From: Spartobacteria bacterium | GTDB lineage: Bacteria > Verrucomicrobiota > Verrucomicrobiia > Chthoniobacterales > UBA10450 | DNA: 64,000 bases | Direction: 5' to 3' | NCBI GenBank assembly: GCA_003134785.1 | Contig: PLCN01000019.1 | Span: forward strand, 124,001-188,000 | Part shown: positions 43,585 through 52,831 of the stretch, piece after piece | How the letters are laid out: the number at the start of each line of letters is the position of its first letter | Position numbering within the stretch: the first letter of the stretch is position 1 | The notes under the pieces: generated by a model | Told to the model about the DNA's origin: nothing | The model's input: only the letters and a program-made list of their open reading frames with translations | Databases searched by the model: none | Made by a program: the position numbers and the translations under genes

Positions 43585-44226
43585 ATGCCTGGACCACTTC
43601 TCTATCGGCCCCCACCCAGGTGGCAGGTGTGGGCAGCTCTCGGTGGCGCGGTTGCGATTCATTTTGCAGCGGTGGCCATCGCTTCCATTCATCCGAAGGA
43701 GCAGGTGATGGATTTGACGGACATTCCCGAAGCCACGGTGGAGATGTCGATCGAGCAGCAACCCGAGCCGCCTCAACCCACTCCGCCACCGGAAGAAGAA
43801 CCCCCACCGCCGCCGCCGCCGGAAGCCGTTCCAGAAGAGAAGCCCGAATTTGTGGAGGAAAAGCCTACTCCGCCGCCAAAACGACCGCCGACGAATAAAC
43901 CCGTCGCGCCGATCGCAAAACCGAAGCCCGTCGGACCCGTCGGGCCCATGTCGATGTCTTCCGCGAAAGCGGTGGCCGTCAGCGCTCCTCGCCCGGAATA
44001 TCCGTACGAAGCGCGTCGTTCCAAAATCACTGGCAGCGGTGTCTGTGTCATGACGGTGGATGCAAGCAGCGGGAGCGTGACCAGTGCGGAGATGGCGCAG
44101 AGCACGGGCAACGCCATCCTCGATAACGCGGCCACCAGCGCCTTTCGCAGATGGCGTTTCAAACCTGGCACGGTCTCGAGAGTTCGTACTCCCATCACCT
44201 TCACCATGAGCGGCGCGCAGTATTAG
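43585..44226 (+). CDS. tonB: TonB energy transducer
   Basis: 213 residues. The N-terminal helix VWAALGGAVAIHFAAVAIA carries the conserved His used by TonB/TolA. Residues about 45-110 are a Pro/Glu/Lys spacer (PEEEPPPPPPPEAVPEEKPE). The C-terminal domain follows: VSAPRPEYPYEARRSKITGS, then VTSAEMAQSTGNAILDNAA and FRRWRFKPG. It spans the periplasm and passes proton-motive energy to outer-membrane receptors. It is between two exbD genes in a four-gene operon. Confidence 0.92.
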   Translation: MPGPLLYRPPPRWQVWAALGGAVAIHFAAVAIASIHPKEQVMDLTDIPEATVEMSIEQQPEPPQPTPPPEEEPPPPPPPEAVPEEKPEFVEEKPTPPPKRPPTNKPVAPIAKPKPVGPVGPMSMSSAKAVAVSAPRPEYPYEARRSKITGSGVCVMTVDASSGSVTSAEMAQSTGNAILDNAATSAFRRWRFKPGTVSRVRTPITFTMSGAQY

Positions 44227-44248
44227 CCTCGGTGCGGAAAACTATTTT

Positions 44249-44728
44249 ATGAGAATGCGATCGCCCATCCCTAAGAAGCATGCGCGAATTGAGATCATCC
44301 CCTTGATCGACATCATGTTCTTCCTGCTGGCCAGTTTCATGATGGTTAGTTTGAGCCAGACCCACATGAAGGGCATTCCGGTGAATTTGCCGAGCGCGAA
44401 TTCGCCGCCAACACCGCCCAACGAAAAAAAGGATTACGTCTCCATTCGAGTGACCGAAGGGAATCTCGTTTATATGGACAACGTAGGAGTGAACGATTCC
44501 GATATCCTGCCGAAACTTTTTGCGCTGCATGAAGCCAACAAGGATGTGAAGGTCTCCCTTAGTGCCGAAATGCTCGCCACTCACGGCGCCGTGATCGCCG
44601 TGCTCGATAAGATCCGCCTCGCTGGCATCACGAAGATCGGTTACCAAATCAAGGCGGCTGGCGTTACCGGTTCGGCCGGGACAGTTCCCGCGCCTGCTCC
44701 AGGCCCTCCGCCGCCTACGAAGCCCTGA
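44249..44728 (+). CDS. exbD: Biopolymer transport protein ExbD, copy 2
   Basis: 159 residues. KKHARIEIIPLIDIMFFLLA is nearly identical to copy 1 and keeps the membrane Asp; the periplasmic domain (NKDVKVSLSAEMLATHG, IRLAGITKIGYQIK) has diverged. A Pro-rich tail closes the protein (PAPAPGPPPPTKP). Two ExbD paralogs in one operon are also seen in some Proteobacteria. The end overlaps the convergent rdgB by 14 bases. Confidence 0.9.
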   Translation: MRMRSPIPKKHARIEIIPLIDIMFFLLASFMMVSLSQTHMKGIPVNLPSANSPPTPPNEKKDYVSIRVTEGNLVYMDNVGVNDSDILPKLFALHEANKDVKVSLSAEMLATHGAVIAVLDKIRLAGITKIGYQIKAAGVTGSAGTVPAPAPGPPPPTKP

Positions 44729-45335
44729 GCCTTCCCGGCTCGATCAGGCCCGGCGAACCCAAGGCGGCTCGCAACAATCGAATCGCCCGCGCGCGGTGGC
44801 TGATGCGATTTTTCTCGGCCGCGGGAAGTTCGCCAAACGTTTGGTCGAATCCGCGCGGCTGAAAGACAGGATCGTAGCCGAATCCGGCCGACCCTCGAGG
44901 CGGATTCACAATTGTCCCTTCGACCGTGCCCTCAAATGTTCCCAGAACCTTGCCTCTTTGGGCGAGCGCGAGCGCGCAGCGAAAACGTGCGGAATGCGGA
45001 CCGGGATCGCATCTTGCCAGTTCAGCAAAGAGTTTCGCGATGTTGGCTGCACCAGTGGCGTGCACACCGGCGTAACGGGCCGAATAAATTCCCGGCGCAC
45101 CGGCCAGAGCATCCACTTCGAGGCCCGAGTCGTCCGCGACGATCAGCTCGTCGAAATGCTCCGACGCCTCGACCGCTTTCAGGATTGCGTTCGCCTCAAA
45201 GGTCAGACCGGTTTCCTCTACCACCGATAAACGCGCCGCCTCAGAGAGGTCGTGAACGCTAAAGCCTTCCCCCAGAATTTGGGCGAACTCCCGGGTCTTG
45301 TGAGAATTTCGCGTGGCAAGAAGAAGACGATGCAC
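44715..45335 (-). CDS. rdgB: Non-canonical purine NTP pyrophosphatase (RdgB/HAM1)
   Basis: 206 residues from a GTG at 45335 (VHRLLLATRNSHK); upstream codons lie in an inverted repeat and are unlikely coding. Motifs: LLATRNSHKTREFAQIL at the start, LTFEANAILKA, VADDSGLEVDALAGAPGIYSARYAG (catalytic Asp) and FGYDPVFQPRG. It hydrolyses dITP, XTP and similar to monophosphates, keeping them out of nucleic acids. Confidence 0.95.
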   Translation of the reverse strand: MHRLLLATRNSHKTREFAQILGEGFSVHDLSEAARLSVVEETGLTFEANAILKAVEASEHFDELIVADDSGLEVDALAGAPGIYSARYAGVHATGAANIAKLFAELARCDPGPHSARFRCALALAQRGKVLGTFEGTVEGTIVNPPRGSAGFGYDPVFQPRGFDQTFGELPAAEKNRISHRARAIRLLRAALGSPGLIEPGRLRAS

Positions 45336-45338
45336 GTT

Positions 45339-45423
45339 GACAGGATTAACTGGATTAACTGGATTAGAATCTAGAGCCGCCGCTTTACAGAATCTCAATC
45401 CTTTTAATCCTGTAAATCCTGTC
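45339..45423. repeat. Inverted repeat between rdgB and leuS
   Basis: GACAGGATTAACTGGATTAA at the left and TTAATCCTGTAAATCCTGTC at the right are imperfect complements over about 26 bases, with 30 bases between. It fills the divergent gap and may contain the leuS promoter region or be a dispersed element. Confidence 0.6.
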
Positions 45424-45431
45424 TAATTCTC

Positions 45432-48032
45432 ATGAACGAGCGCCGCAAACCTTACCCCTTCGATCGGATCGAGCCGAAGTGGCAGACGCTCTGGGATGAG
45501 CGTCGCGCCTTCCACGCGCTGAATCCCGGCGAAGAAAATTTCGATCCGGCCAAGCCGAAATATTACGTGCTCGATATGTTTCCCTATCCGAGCGGCGCCG
45601 GTTTGCACGTCGGGCATCCCGAGGGTTACACCGCCACCGACATCATCGCCCGCTACAAACGGTTGCGCGGTTTCAACGTTCTCCATCCGATGGGTTGGGA
45701 CGCGTTCGGTCTTCCGGCCGAGCAGTACGCGATCAAGACCGGGCAGCATCCGGTCATTACCACGCGCGAGAACGTGGCGAAGTTCAAAACGCAGCTCAAG
45801 CGCATCGGCTTTTCCTACGATTGGGAACGCGAAGTAAACACGACCGATCCCAACTACTACAAATGGACCCAGTGGATTTTTCTTCAGATCTATAATTCGT
45901 GGGTCAATCCGGAGACAAAAAAAGCGGAACCCATTTCCACTTATCGCGGGAATGATCCCGACAACGTGCGTCTCGCCTACGTGGCGGAAGTCCCGGTGAA
46001 TTGGTGCCAGGAATTGGGGACGGTCCTGGCGAACGAGGAAGTTATCGATGGGAAAAGCGAAGTCGGCGGTTTCCCGGTAGTGCGCCGGCCGATGCGCCAG
46101 TGGATGCTGCGCATAACCGCGTTCGCGGATCGGTTGCTCGACGAACTGAAAGGGTTGGATTGGCCGGATTCGATCAAGGCGCTTCAGCGAAATTGGATCG
46201 GACGTAGTAAGGGCGCCGAGATTGATTTCCCGATCGACCGTGGCATGGGCTTCCAGCCCATGTCCCATCGGCAAGATGCCGATGCCACGATTCGCGTCTT
46301 CACCACGCGGCCCGACACGCTTTACGGCGCCACTTACATGGTGCTCGCTCCGGAAAATCCCCTGGTCGATCAGATCACGACGGAAGAGCACCGCGGTTCG
46401 ATCTCGCAATATCGCACGACGATCGCAGCGAAATCCGATCTCGAACGCACCGATCTCGCCAAAGAAAAAACGGGCGCATTCACCGGCGCGTTCGCGATTA
46501 ATCCCGCCAACCACGAACGTATTCCAATCTGGATCGCCGATTACGTTCTGATGGGTTACGGCACCGGCGCGATCATGGGTGTGCCGGCGCACGACGAGCG
46601 CGATCTCGAATTCGCGCGGAAGTTTGATCTACAAATCATCCCTGTCGTTCAAGCGCCGGGGAAAACGCCGGAAGAATCGATCGGATATCTCGAAGTGGGG
46701 ATCGCAATCAATTCGCCGCTGCTGAACGGACTTTCGCACGTCGAGGCGACGACAAAAATCATCGACTGGCTCGAACAAAATGGACATGGCCGGCGTGACA
46801 TTCGTTACAAACTGCGCGACTGGCTTTTCTCCCGCCAGCGTTATTGGGGCGAACCGTTTCCCGTCATCTGGCGCAATGGAAAGCATGAAGCGCTCGCGGA
46901 ATCGGAGCTGCCGTTGGAACCGCCCGCTCTCGAGGATTTCAAACCGACCGGCACCGGCGAACCGCCGCTGGCCAAGGCGAAAGATTGGATCCGCTATTCA
47001 GAAGACGCCGTGCGTGAGACAAACACGATGCCGCAATGGGCCGGCTCGTGTTGGTACTACCTTCGGTTCTGCGATCCGCAGAATGACCGGAGATTTGTCG
47101 GCGAAGAGCCGGAGCGATACTGGATGGGCGATTCAATTGCGGATCGCCCCGGCGGGGTCGATCTCTACATCGGTGGGGTCGAGCACGCGGTGCTCCACCT
47201 CCTCTACGCGCGCTTCTGGCACAAAGTGCTTTTCGATTTTGGCTACCTTTCGAAACCAGAGCCGTTTCAGCGTCTCGTCAATCAAGGCATGATCCTAGGC
47301 GAGGACGGCCGCAAAATGTCCAAACGGTGGGGCAACGTGATCGATCCGCTCGACGTGATCGAGATCTACGGAGCGGACGCTTTTCGCTGTTACGAGATGT
47401 TCATGGGTCCGCTCGAGCAAATGAAGCCCTGGAGCATGAAAGGAGTCGAAGGCGTGTCGCGATTCCTCGCACGCGTCTGGCGGCTGATCATGGAGGAAAA
47501 CCAAGCCGGCGAATGGATTCTTTCCGGCGAAGTGGAGGAAGTCGTTCCGGACAAATCTCCGCTCAAAATCCTGCACGCCACGATCAAGAAAGTCACCGGC
47601 GATATCGAGACGCTTTCCTTTAACACGGCGATCTCGCAGATGATGATCCTGGTCAACGCGCTCACCAACGCGCCGAAGAAATCTGTGCCCGCGTTCCGCA
47701 CCCTATTGCTTTTGCTCAATCCGTTCGCGCCCCATCTCACTTCCGAGCTTTGGCAAACCCTGGCGGAAAAATTTCCCGGCGGCGCCGACGATATCATGGC
47801 CCAACGCTGGCCGGAATACGACGAGACCCTACTGGTCGAAGACGAAATCGAGATCGTCTTGCAGGTGAACGGAAAGTTACGCGACAAGATTACCGTCGCG
47901 CTCGATGCCACCAATGCCGAGACCGAAGCGGCTGCGCTCGCCAATAAGAAAGTTCAAAACGCAGTTGGCGGTCAGGCTATTCGCAAGGTCGTCGTCGTTC
48001 CCAAAAAGCTTGTCAACGTTGTGACCGGCTGA
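45432..48032 (+). CDS. leuS: Leucyl-tRNA synthetase with repeat-derived insertion
   Basis: 866 residues. The class I motif HVGH is at 59-62 ([20 protein letters not shown]) and KMSKR at 628-632. The CP1 editing domain carries [20 protein letters not shown]. Just before it, residues about 270-286 ([17 protein letters not shown]) are encoded by a palindromic repeat element (46240-46288); ordinary LeuS has only a short loop there. The frame is kept through the insertion. It charges tRNA-Leu in the cytoplasm. The insertion lies at a surface linker between the catalytic core and the editing domain, which may explain why it is tolerated. Confidence 0.97.
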   Translation: MNERRKPYPFDRIEPKWQTLWDERRAFHALNPGEENFDPAKPKYYVLDMFPYPSGAGLHVGHPEGYTATDIIARYKRLRGFNVLHPMGWDAFGLPAEQYAIKTGQHPVITTRENVAKFKTQLKRIGFSYDWEREVNTTDPNYYKWTQWIFLQIYNSWVNPETKKAEPISTYRGNDPDNVRLAYVAEVPVNWCQELGTVLANEEVIDGKSEVGGFPVVRRPMRQWMLRITAFADRLLDELKGLDWPDSIKALQRNWIGRSKGAEIDFPIDRGMGFQPMSHRQDADATIRVFTTRPDTLYGATYMVLAPENPLVDQITTEEHRGSISQYRTTIAAKSDLERTDLAKEKTGAFTGAFAINPANHERIPIWIADYVLMGYGTGAIMGVPAHDERDLEFARKFDLQIIPVVQAPGKTPEESIGYLEVGIAINSPLLNGLSHVEATTKIIDWLEQNGHGRRDIRYKLRDWLFSRQRYWGEPFPVIWRNGKHEALAESELPLEPPALEDFKPTGTGEPPLAKAKDWIRYSEDAVRETNTMPQWAGSCWYYLRFCDPQNDRRFVGEEPERYWMGDSIADRPGGVDLYIGGVEHAVLHLLYARFWHKVLFDFGYLSKPEPFQRLVNQGMILGEDGRKMSKRWGNVIDPLDVIEIYGADAFRCYEMFMGPLEQMKPWSMKGVEGVSRFLARVWRLIMEENQAGEWILSGEVEEVVPDKSPLKILHATIKKVTGDIETLSFNTAISQMMILVNALTNAPKKSVPAFRTLLLLLNPFAPHLTSELWQTLAEKFPGGADDIMAQRWPEYDETLLVEDEIEIVLQVNGKLRDKITVALDATNAETEAAALANKKVQNAVGGQAIRKVVVVPKKLVNVVTG
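46240..46288. repeat. Three-way-junction palindrome inside leuS
   Basis: Outer arms GTGGCAT and ATGCCAC enclose hairpins GGGCTTCCAGCCC and CGGCAAGATGCCG. It shares plan and the GFQPM translation with the intergenic copy at 20722-20774, though here translated on the plus strand. Confidence 0.8.
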
Positions 48033-48045
48033 GTACAGGTGCGAA

Positions 48046-48507
48046 ATGCTGAAAGAGTTCAAGGAATTCGCGATCAACGGGAACGCGGTCGACATGGCGG
48101 TCGGAGTCATCATCGGCGCGGCCTTCGGCGGGATCGTGGCGTCGTTGGTAAAAGACATCATCATGCCGCCGCTCAGTCTGCTCACCGGCGGCTTGGATTT
48201 CTCGAACAAGTTCGTGGTGCTGCGCGATGCACCTGGAGGAGGCGCGTTCAAGACCGCCGCCGATGCAGTGAAAGCCGGCGCCGTCACTTGGAACTACGGA
48301 ATCTTTATCACGCTCATCGTTAATTTCTTGATCGTGGCCTTTTGTATTTTTCTGCTCCTTCGTGCGTTCAACAAGTTGAAACGGTCTAAGCCTGGCGCCG
48401 CCGCTCCGGTGTCGAAAGAGTGCCAGTTTTGCGCCATGACCATTCCGATCAAAGCCACGCGCTGCCCGCATTGCACCTCGGAGATGGCCGGGACGGCCCG
48501 AGCCTAG
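48046..48507 (+). CDS. mscL: Large-conductance mechanosensitive channel with zinc-ribbon tail
   Basis: 153 residues. The MscL core is clear: [39 protein letters not shown], then the periplasmic loop and the second helix [20 protein letters not shown]. After a short linker, a C-terminal extension has [18 protein letters not shown] (two CXXC), a zinc-ribbon knuckle. The tail is cytoplasmic. The channel opens under membrane tension to release solutes on osmotic downshock. It starts 13 bases after leuS and overlaps the convergent PdeM-like gene by four bases. Confidence 0.93.
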   Translation: MLKEFKEFAINGNAVDMAVGVIIGAAFGGIVASLVKDIIMPPLSLLTGGLDFSNKFVVLRDAPGGGAFKTAADAVKAGAVTWNYGIFITLIVNFLIVAFCIFLLLRAFNKLKRSKPGAAAPVSKECQFCAMTIPIKATRCPHCTSEMAGTARA

Positions 48508-49160
48508 ATCTCGGCGGGTTCGCTCGCCGGCAATCGCAAAATCCGCTCGGGCGAGCAAAGCCAGACCCGGCTCGGTTCGTCTTGCGTCCACTTGGTGCCG
48601 CTCGCCCAGGGAGAAAAGGCCGGCATGATCCAACAGCGCGACTGCTGGACGAACGCGGGACATTTCAAACGGAGACCCGCGCCATCGGAGATCGTTCCGG
48701 CGGGATGATGATGGCCAATGATCTGGATTCGGTCGGATCGTTCTGTTGCGCAATGTCCATGGTGAAAATGAAAGTCCTCAGTTTCCCAGGACTGGAACAA
48801 TTCGATCTGACCGCGCAGTTGGCGGTCGTGATTTCCCGCGACCACAATCGGCTCGCAAAATTTCCGGACCTGCTTCAGCAGCTCTCGAGCTTCCACAGCC
48901 GCCGCGCTATCGTGCACAAGATCGCCGAGAATGATCAGACGGCTCGGCCGATATTCATCCACGAGTTGCAACAACCGCTCTGTGATCGACGCCATTCCCC
49001 ACATCGGCACCAGACGGCCAGCCGCGCGCTGGCTCAGTTCGTAACCAAAATGCAAGTCGGCCACAGCCAGCCAGCGTTCGCGTTGATGGAAAAGCGCGAG
49101 GCGGCCATCGAGCAGGATTTCCTCGGCCACGAGCGCCTGGTTGGGACGGAGCGAAGACAT
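48504..49160 (-). CDS. PdeM-like metallophosphoesterase
   Basis: 218 residues from the ATG at 49160 ([14 protein letters not shown]). The calcineurin-type motifs are in order: [35 protein letters not shown] and IGHHHPA, giving the two-metal site. This size and the opening [20 protein letters not shown] fit the ligase-associated endonuclease PdeM family. In many bacteria pdeM lies with an Lhr-like helicase and ligase; here it stands alone. Its role in DNA repair is inferred from the family. Confidence 0.85.
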   Translation of the reverse strand: MSSLRPNQALVAEEILLDGRLALFHQRERWLAVADLHFGYELSQRAAGRLVPMWGMASITERLLQLVDEYRPSRLIILGDLVHDSAAAVEARELLKQVRKFCEPIVVAGNHDRQLRGQIELFQSWETEDFHFHHGHCATERSDRIQIIGHHHPAGTISDGAGLRLKCPAFVQQSRCWIMPAFSPWASGTKWTQDEPSRVWLCSPERILRLPASEPAEI

Positions 49161-49233
49161 TTGCGGTGATGAGCCGCGCAAATTATCGCTTGCCACTCCC
49201 CGCTTCAATCGGTATTGAGCGGGCTTCGCGCCC

Positions 49234-49728
49234 ATGTCGACCTTTCGGAAATTTGCCGGTCTCGGCGCGCTCGCCTGCCTGCTCGCGAGTTGCGAGACGC
49301 CAACGACCACGCGGACCGCGCAAATTCCCACCGCTCACGGACGCCGCATCACAGACGTTCGCACGACAGCCTATACGCATACGGAAAGAGGTGGCCGGCA
49401 TAACGCCATCGGCCGCTCCTTATCCGGCGCAAATGTTATGAGTGCCGCCGCCGATTGGTCGCGTTTCCCGATGGGGACGCGCTTTCAGGTCGTGGGGACG
49501 CAGGACAATTACATCATCGATGATTACGGGGGCGCGCTGGTCGGGACCAACACGATCGACCTCTATAAATCGAGCCGCCAAGCGATGCGTTCCTGGGGTG
49601 TCCGGCGGGTCGACATTGACATTCTGGAATGGGGCTCGAAGCAGCTTAGTCTGCAAGTCCTGGCGCCTCGCAAAAAAAACGGCCTGGTCCGGCGCATGAT
49701 CGCCGGAATCGAAGCGAACAAAAGTTAA
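49234..49728 (+). CDS. Lipoprotein with 3D domain
   Basis: 164 residues. The lipobox LLASC (Cys20) follows the signal segment FAGLGALACLLASC. The RlpA/3D-like fold appears as DVRTTAYTHTERGGRHNAIG, FPMGTRFQVVGTQDNYIIDDYG and DLYKSSRQAMRSWGVRRVDI, with the acidic pair IDDYGG and DIDI. 3D domains resemble lytic transglycosylases acting on peptidoglycan. Probably an outer- or inner-membrane-anchored murein-active protein. Confidence 0.85.
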   Translation: MSTFRKFAGLGALACLLASCETPTTTRTAQIPTAHGRRITDVRTTAYTHTERGGRHNAIGRSLSGANVMSAAADWSRFPMGTRFQVVGTQDNYIIDDYGGALVGTNTIDLYKSSRQAMRSWGVRRVDIDILEWGSKQLSLQVLAPRKKNGLVRRMIAGIEANKS

Positions 49729-49785
49729 CGGCCCGCGCGCGCGGTTTGCTTTGACAGGGCGCGCGGGAGCATCACAACTTCCCCG

Positions 49786-50757
49786 ATGAAAGTTCTTGTC
49801 GCCGGCGGAGCGGGCTACATCGGCAGCGTCTGTGCCGAGCTGTTGCTCGATGAAGGCCACGCCGTCGGCATCTTCGATAATCTCAGCGAGGGACATCGTC
49901 GCGCCGTCGATTCCCGGGCGCAGTTTATCGAAGGTGATTTGGCGAACCGCGATCGCATTCAATCGACCCTCGCCGCGCTTCAACCGGACGCCGTCATGCA
50001 TTTTGCCGCCAGCGCTCTGGTCGGCGAATCAATGGAGAATCCGTCAAAATATTTCCGCAATAATATCGGGAACGGCTTGAACCTGCTCGACGCCATGGTC
50101 GATACGGGTGTGAGGCGCATCGTCTTTTCTTCGACGTGCGCCACTTTCGGTCCGCCGGAACGAGTGCCGATCGACGAGACACTGCCGCAATGCCCGATCA
50201 ATCCCTACGGAGAATCGAAACTGGCCTTCGAAAAAATCTTGCGTTGGTACGATGAGATCCATGGGTTGCGCTTTGTGGCGCTTCGGTATTTCAACGCCGC
50301 GGGCGCCTCGGAAAATTTCGGTGAAGAACATCGCCTCGAGACGCATCTCGTTCCGAATGTCTTGAAAGTCGCGCTGGGACTAAAGCTTGGTGTCGATATC
50401 TACGGCACCGACTACGACACCCCGGACGGCACCTGCATCCGCGATTACATCCACATCCTGGATTTGGCCCGCGCGCACATTCTCGCGTTGGAGACGCCGA
50501 AAAGTGAGTTTTATAATCTCGGCACCGGCGGCGGCTCGAGCGTCCGGGATGTGATCGCCGCCTGCCGGAAAATTACCGGCCACAAAATCCCGGTGGTGGA
50601 AAAGCCTCGCCGGCCGGGCGATCCGCCGCGTCTCATCGCGGCCTCGGAAAAGATCCAAAAGGAACTCGGATGGCGGCCCCAGTTCCAAAATCTCGAAGCC
50701 ATCATCGAAAGTGCCTGGAAATGGCACCAAAAATTTCCTCGCGGATACGGTGATTGA
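49786..50757 (+). CDS. galE: UDP-glucose 4-epimerase
   Basis: 323 residues. The NAD motif VAGGAGYIGS opens the protein; SSTCATFGPPER holds the catalytic Ser/Thr region and YGESKLAFEKIL the Tyr-x3-Lys pair. Further GalE marks: ALRYFNAAGASE, ETHLVPNVLKVALG, YDTPDGTCIRDYIHILDLA and YNLGTGGGSSV. It interconverts UDP-glucose and UDP-galactose for surface polysaccharides. A perfect palindrome begins three bases after its stop. Confidence 0.95.
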   Translation: MKVLVAGGAGYIGSVCAELLLDEGHAVGIFDNLSEGHRRAVDSRAQFIEGDLANRDRIQSTLAALQPDAVMHFAASALVGESMENPSKYFRNNIGNGLNLLDAMVDTGVRRIVFSSTCATFGPPERVPIDETLPQCPINPYGESKLAFEKILRWYDEIHGLRFVALRYFNAAGASENFGEEHRLETHLVPNVLKVALGLKLGVDIYGTDYDTPDGTCIRDYIHILDLARAHILALETPKSEFYNLGTGGGSSVRDVIAACRKITGHKIPVVEKPRRPGDPPRLIAASEKIQKELGWRPQFQNLEAIIESAWKWHQKFPRGYGD

Positions 50758-50760
50758 ACT

Positions 50761-50837
50761 GTAGCGGCGGTCTATGACCGCCGTCTTTGCGCGCGGTTGG
50801 ACGGCTGGCGGATTCGCCGGTCATAGACCGCCGCTAC
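50761..50837. repeat. REP-like palindrome, perfect 20-base arms
   Basis: GTAGCGGCGGTCTATGACCG at 50761-50780 is exactly complementary to CGGTCATAGACCGCCGCTAC at 50818-50837. It follows galE and may also end its transcript. Confidence 0.8.
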
Positions 50838-50838
50838 A

Positions 50839-50875
50839 GAAAAAAACACCCGCGGAAACACGTTCCGCGGGTGTT
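50839..50875 (-). terminator. Rho-independent terminator of the Ser/Thr-rich protein gene
   Basis: On the minus strand, AACACCCGCGGAA pairs with TTCCGCGGGTGTT around a five-base loop, followed by a run of seven T. It lies 32 bases after the stop of the minus-strand gene. Confidence 0.85.
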
Positions 50876-50907
50876 CTGAATTTCGGCTCGAATCTACAGA
50901 CTCGCCC

Positions 50908-51348
50908 TTAGGGCTTGGTCGTAGTCGTCGTGGTGGTCGTCTTTTCGTAGTAAGACACCGGTTTCTCCAGCGTGATCTTGCTGATCACCATGCGATCGCC
51001 ATCTTTCACGTAGGTGTATCGCACCGGCATGTCAGGCTTGAGCATGGACCACTCAACGGTCTTTCCTTCCGGATCAACGATGGTCGTGCTCTTGGTGTAG
51101 TAATACTTCACCGGCGCGGAGCTGGTCTCCGTGCGGAATGAGATGTAATCCGAGCCCGGCGTGTAAGTCGTGATCGTGCCCGATCCGTCCACTGTGCTCG
51201 TCGAGGTCGATGAGCTGCTGCTGGTCACAGCCGTGGTTGGATTGGTGGTGGTGGTCGTCGTCGATGAGGTCTGAGCGAAAGCTGTGGTGAGCGCGATGGC
51301 GCTGACGGCTCCGGCTGCCAATAATTTAATCATTCTGTTTTGTTTCAT
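50908..51348 (-). CDS. Secreted Ser/Thr-rich protein
   Basis: 146 residues. Signal peptide MIKLLAAGAVSAIALTTAFA, then about 35 residues of Ser/Thr (TSSTTTTTTNPTTAVTSSSS). The folded part (GSDYISFRTETSSAPVKYYY, MPVRYTYVKDGDRMVISKIT) reads as a small beta-domain. It ends in a Thr run. Similar proteins are common secreted DUFs in this phylum. Function unknown. The strong terminator downstream suggests a well-expressed monocistronic gene. Confidence 0.75.
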   Translation of the reverse strand: MKQNRMIKLLAAGAVSAIALTTAFAQTSSTTTTTTNPTTAVTSSSSSTSTSTVDGSGTITTYTPGSDYISFRTETSSAPVKYYYTKSTTIVDPEGKTVEWSMLKPDMPVRYTYVKDGDRMVISKITLEKPVSYYEKTTTTTTTTKP

Positions 51349-51504
51349 ATTTGTCCTTTGCTTTGGTTAAACGGATGCTCTCCGTCGTGCATTTATCCGA
51401 CTGCCCGAAGCTGGAGTTTATTCAACCGCACTGTTGTTTCGTAATCAGCGTCGAGCGCGGTCGCCCCGGCGCGGCGAGCTTTTACCCGTCCAAAAAATAA
51501 TCCC

Positions 51505-52755
51505 ATGCAATCGCTCCCCGGCTTCCGTGATTTCGTCCCAAAGGAATGCGCCGCGCGCAATTACATTTTCCATCGCTGGCGGGAAGTCGCGCGCCGCTAT
51601 GGCTTCGTGGAATGGGACGGACCCGTGCTGGAGCCGACAGATCTCTACACAAAAAAAAGCGGTCCGGAGATTGTCACGCAGCTTTTTAATTTCACTGACA
51701 AAGGCGAACGCGAAGTAGCGATGCGTCCCGAGCTTACGCCTACTCTGGCGCGCGTGGTCGCCGCGCATGAACGCGAATTCAAGAAACCGCTCAAGTGGTT
51801 TTCCATTCCACAATGTTTCCGCTACGAGAAACAACAGCGTGGCCGGCTCCGCGAGCATTACCAATTCAACGCGGACATCATCGGCGAATCAGCTCTGGAA
51901 GCGGATGTCGAACTGATCGCGCTCTGCGTCGATCTCCTGCGCGCGTTCGGTTTTACCGCAGAGGATGTCGTCGTCCGCATCAGCGACCGTGAGTTCTGGA
52001 TCGATTTTCTTCGGGCCCAAAACGTGCCGGAAGAAAAGTGGGAGGAAGTCCTGCAAGCCATCGACAAAAGCGAGCGCGAGCCTCGGGAAAAAACGGCGGC
52101 GCGCCTTGGTTCTCTGGCCGAGCCCACGTTCAAGATTCTCGATGGAACAGGCACAAGCGAAAAGCTGGAACAGGTGGTGGCCGCGCTAAGAAATCGCGGC
52201 CTGACCGAGTTCGTGAAGATCGATCTCGGGATTGTGCGCGGACTGGCCTACTATTCCGGCGTCGTCTTCGAAGCGTTCGATCGCGGCGGCAAGTTGCGCG
52301 CGCTCGCTGGCGGCGGCCGTTACGACAACCTGATCCAGCAGCTCAGTGACGGGGCCGTCTCGCTCCCCGCGATCGGTTTTGCCATGGGAGATGTCGTCCT
52401 CGGTGAATTGATCGCCGAGCAACCTGCCGCGAAAGCGAAGATGGAAGAAGCCATCGCGGCACAACAGAACCTCGACATCTACGTCGTGATCGCGAAGGAA
52501 GAGCGCCGCGCCGATGCGCTCGCGCAGATTCAAGCGCTGCGGGATCGCGGATATCGCGTCGATTTTCCACTTACTCCCGCGAAAGTTGGCAAACAGTTTC
52601 AAACCGCCGAGCAACTTGGCGCGCGCATCGCGATCCTGTTCGGCGACGAATGGCCGCAAGTGAAGCTGAAGGATCTGCGCACGGGAGAGCAGAGTTTGTT
52701 GCCGCACGAAGGACTGTCCGCGCGCTTCGCCGCACTTCTGTCATCCCCCGCGTAG
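51505..52755 (+). CDS. hisS: Histidyl-tRNA synthetase
   Basis: 416 residues. The class II motifs are clear: PGFRDFVPKECAARNYIFHR at the start, YTKKSGPEIVTQLFNF with RPELTPTLARVVA (motif 2 with FRYEKQQRGRLREHYQFNAD), the His-binding LAYYSGVVFEAF and ALAGGGRYDNLI (motif 3 region). The C-terminal anticodon-binding domain starts IYVVIAKEER. It charges tRNA-His. The next gene is aspS, a common pairing. Confidence 0.97.
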   Translation: MQSLPGFRDFVPKECAARNYIFHRWREVARRYGFVEWDGPVLEPTDLYTKKSGPEIVTQLFNFTDKGEREVAMRPELTPTLARVVAAHEREFKKPLKWFSIPQCFRYEKQQRGRLREHYQFNADIIGESALEADVELIALCVDLLRAFGFTAEDVVVRISDREFWIDFLRAQNVPEEKWEEVLQAIDKSEREPREKTAARLGSLAEPTFKILDGTGTSEKLEQVVAALRNRGLTEFVKIDLGIVRGLAYYSGVVFEAFDRGGKLRALAGGGRYDNLIQQLSDGAVSLPAIGFAMGDVVLGELIAEQPAAKAKMEEAIAAQQNLDIYVVIAKEERRADALAQIQALRDRGYRVDFPLTPAKVGKQFQTAEQLGARIAILFGDEWPQVKLKDLRTGEQSLLPHEGLSARFAALLSSPA

Positions 52756-52831
52756 CGAGGCGTTGGCGAATTTGCTGACATCGCTTGCGAGATTCTTTGC
52801 TTCGCTCAGAATGACAGGCTAATCGCGCATT

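Noticed and set aside
45423-46592. 389-codon minus-strand frame opposite leuS
   Set aside because: Antisense shadow of a conserved synthetase.
52755-52831. TAGCGAGGCG...TTCGCTCAGAATGACAG sequence between hisS and aspS considered as a regulatory leader
   Set aside because: It resembles the common dispersed 'TCAGAATGACAG' repeats, with no T-box or attenuator structure visible.
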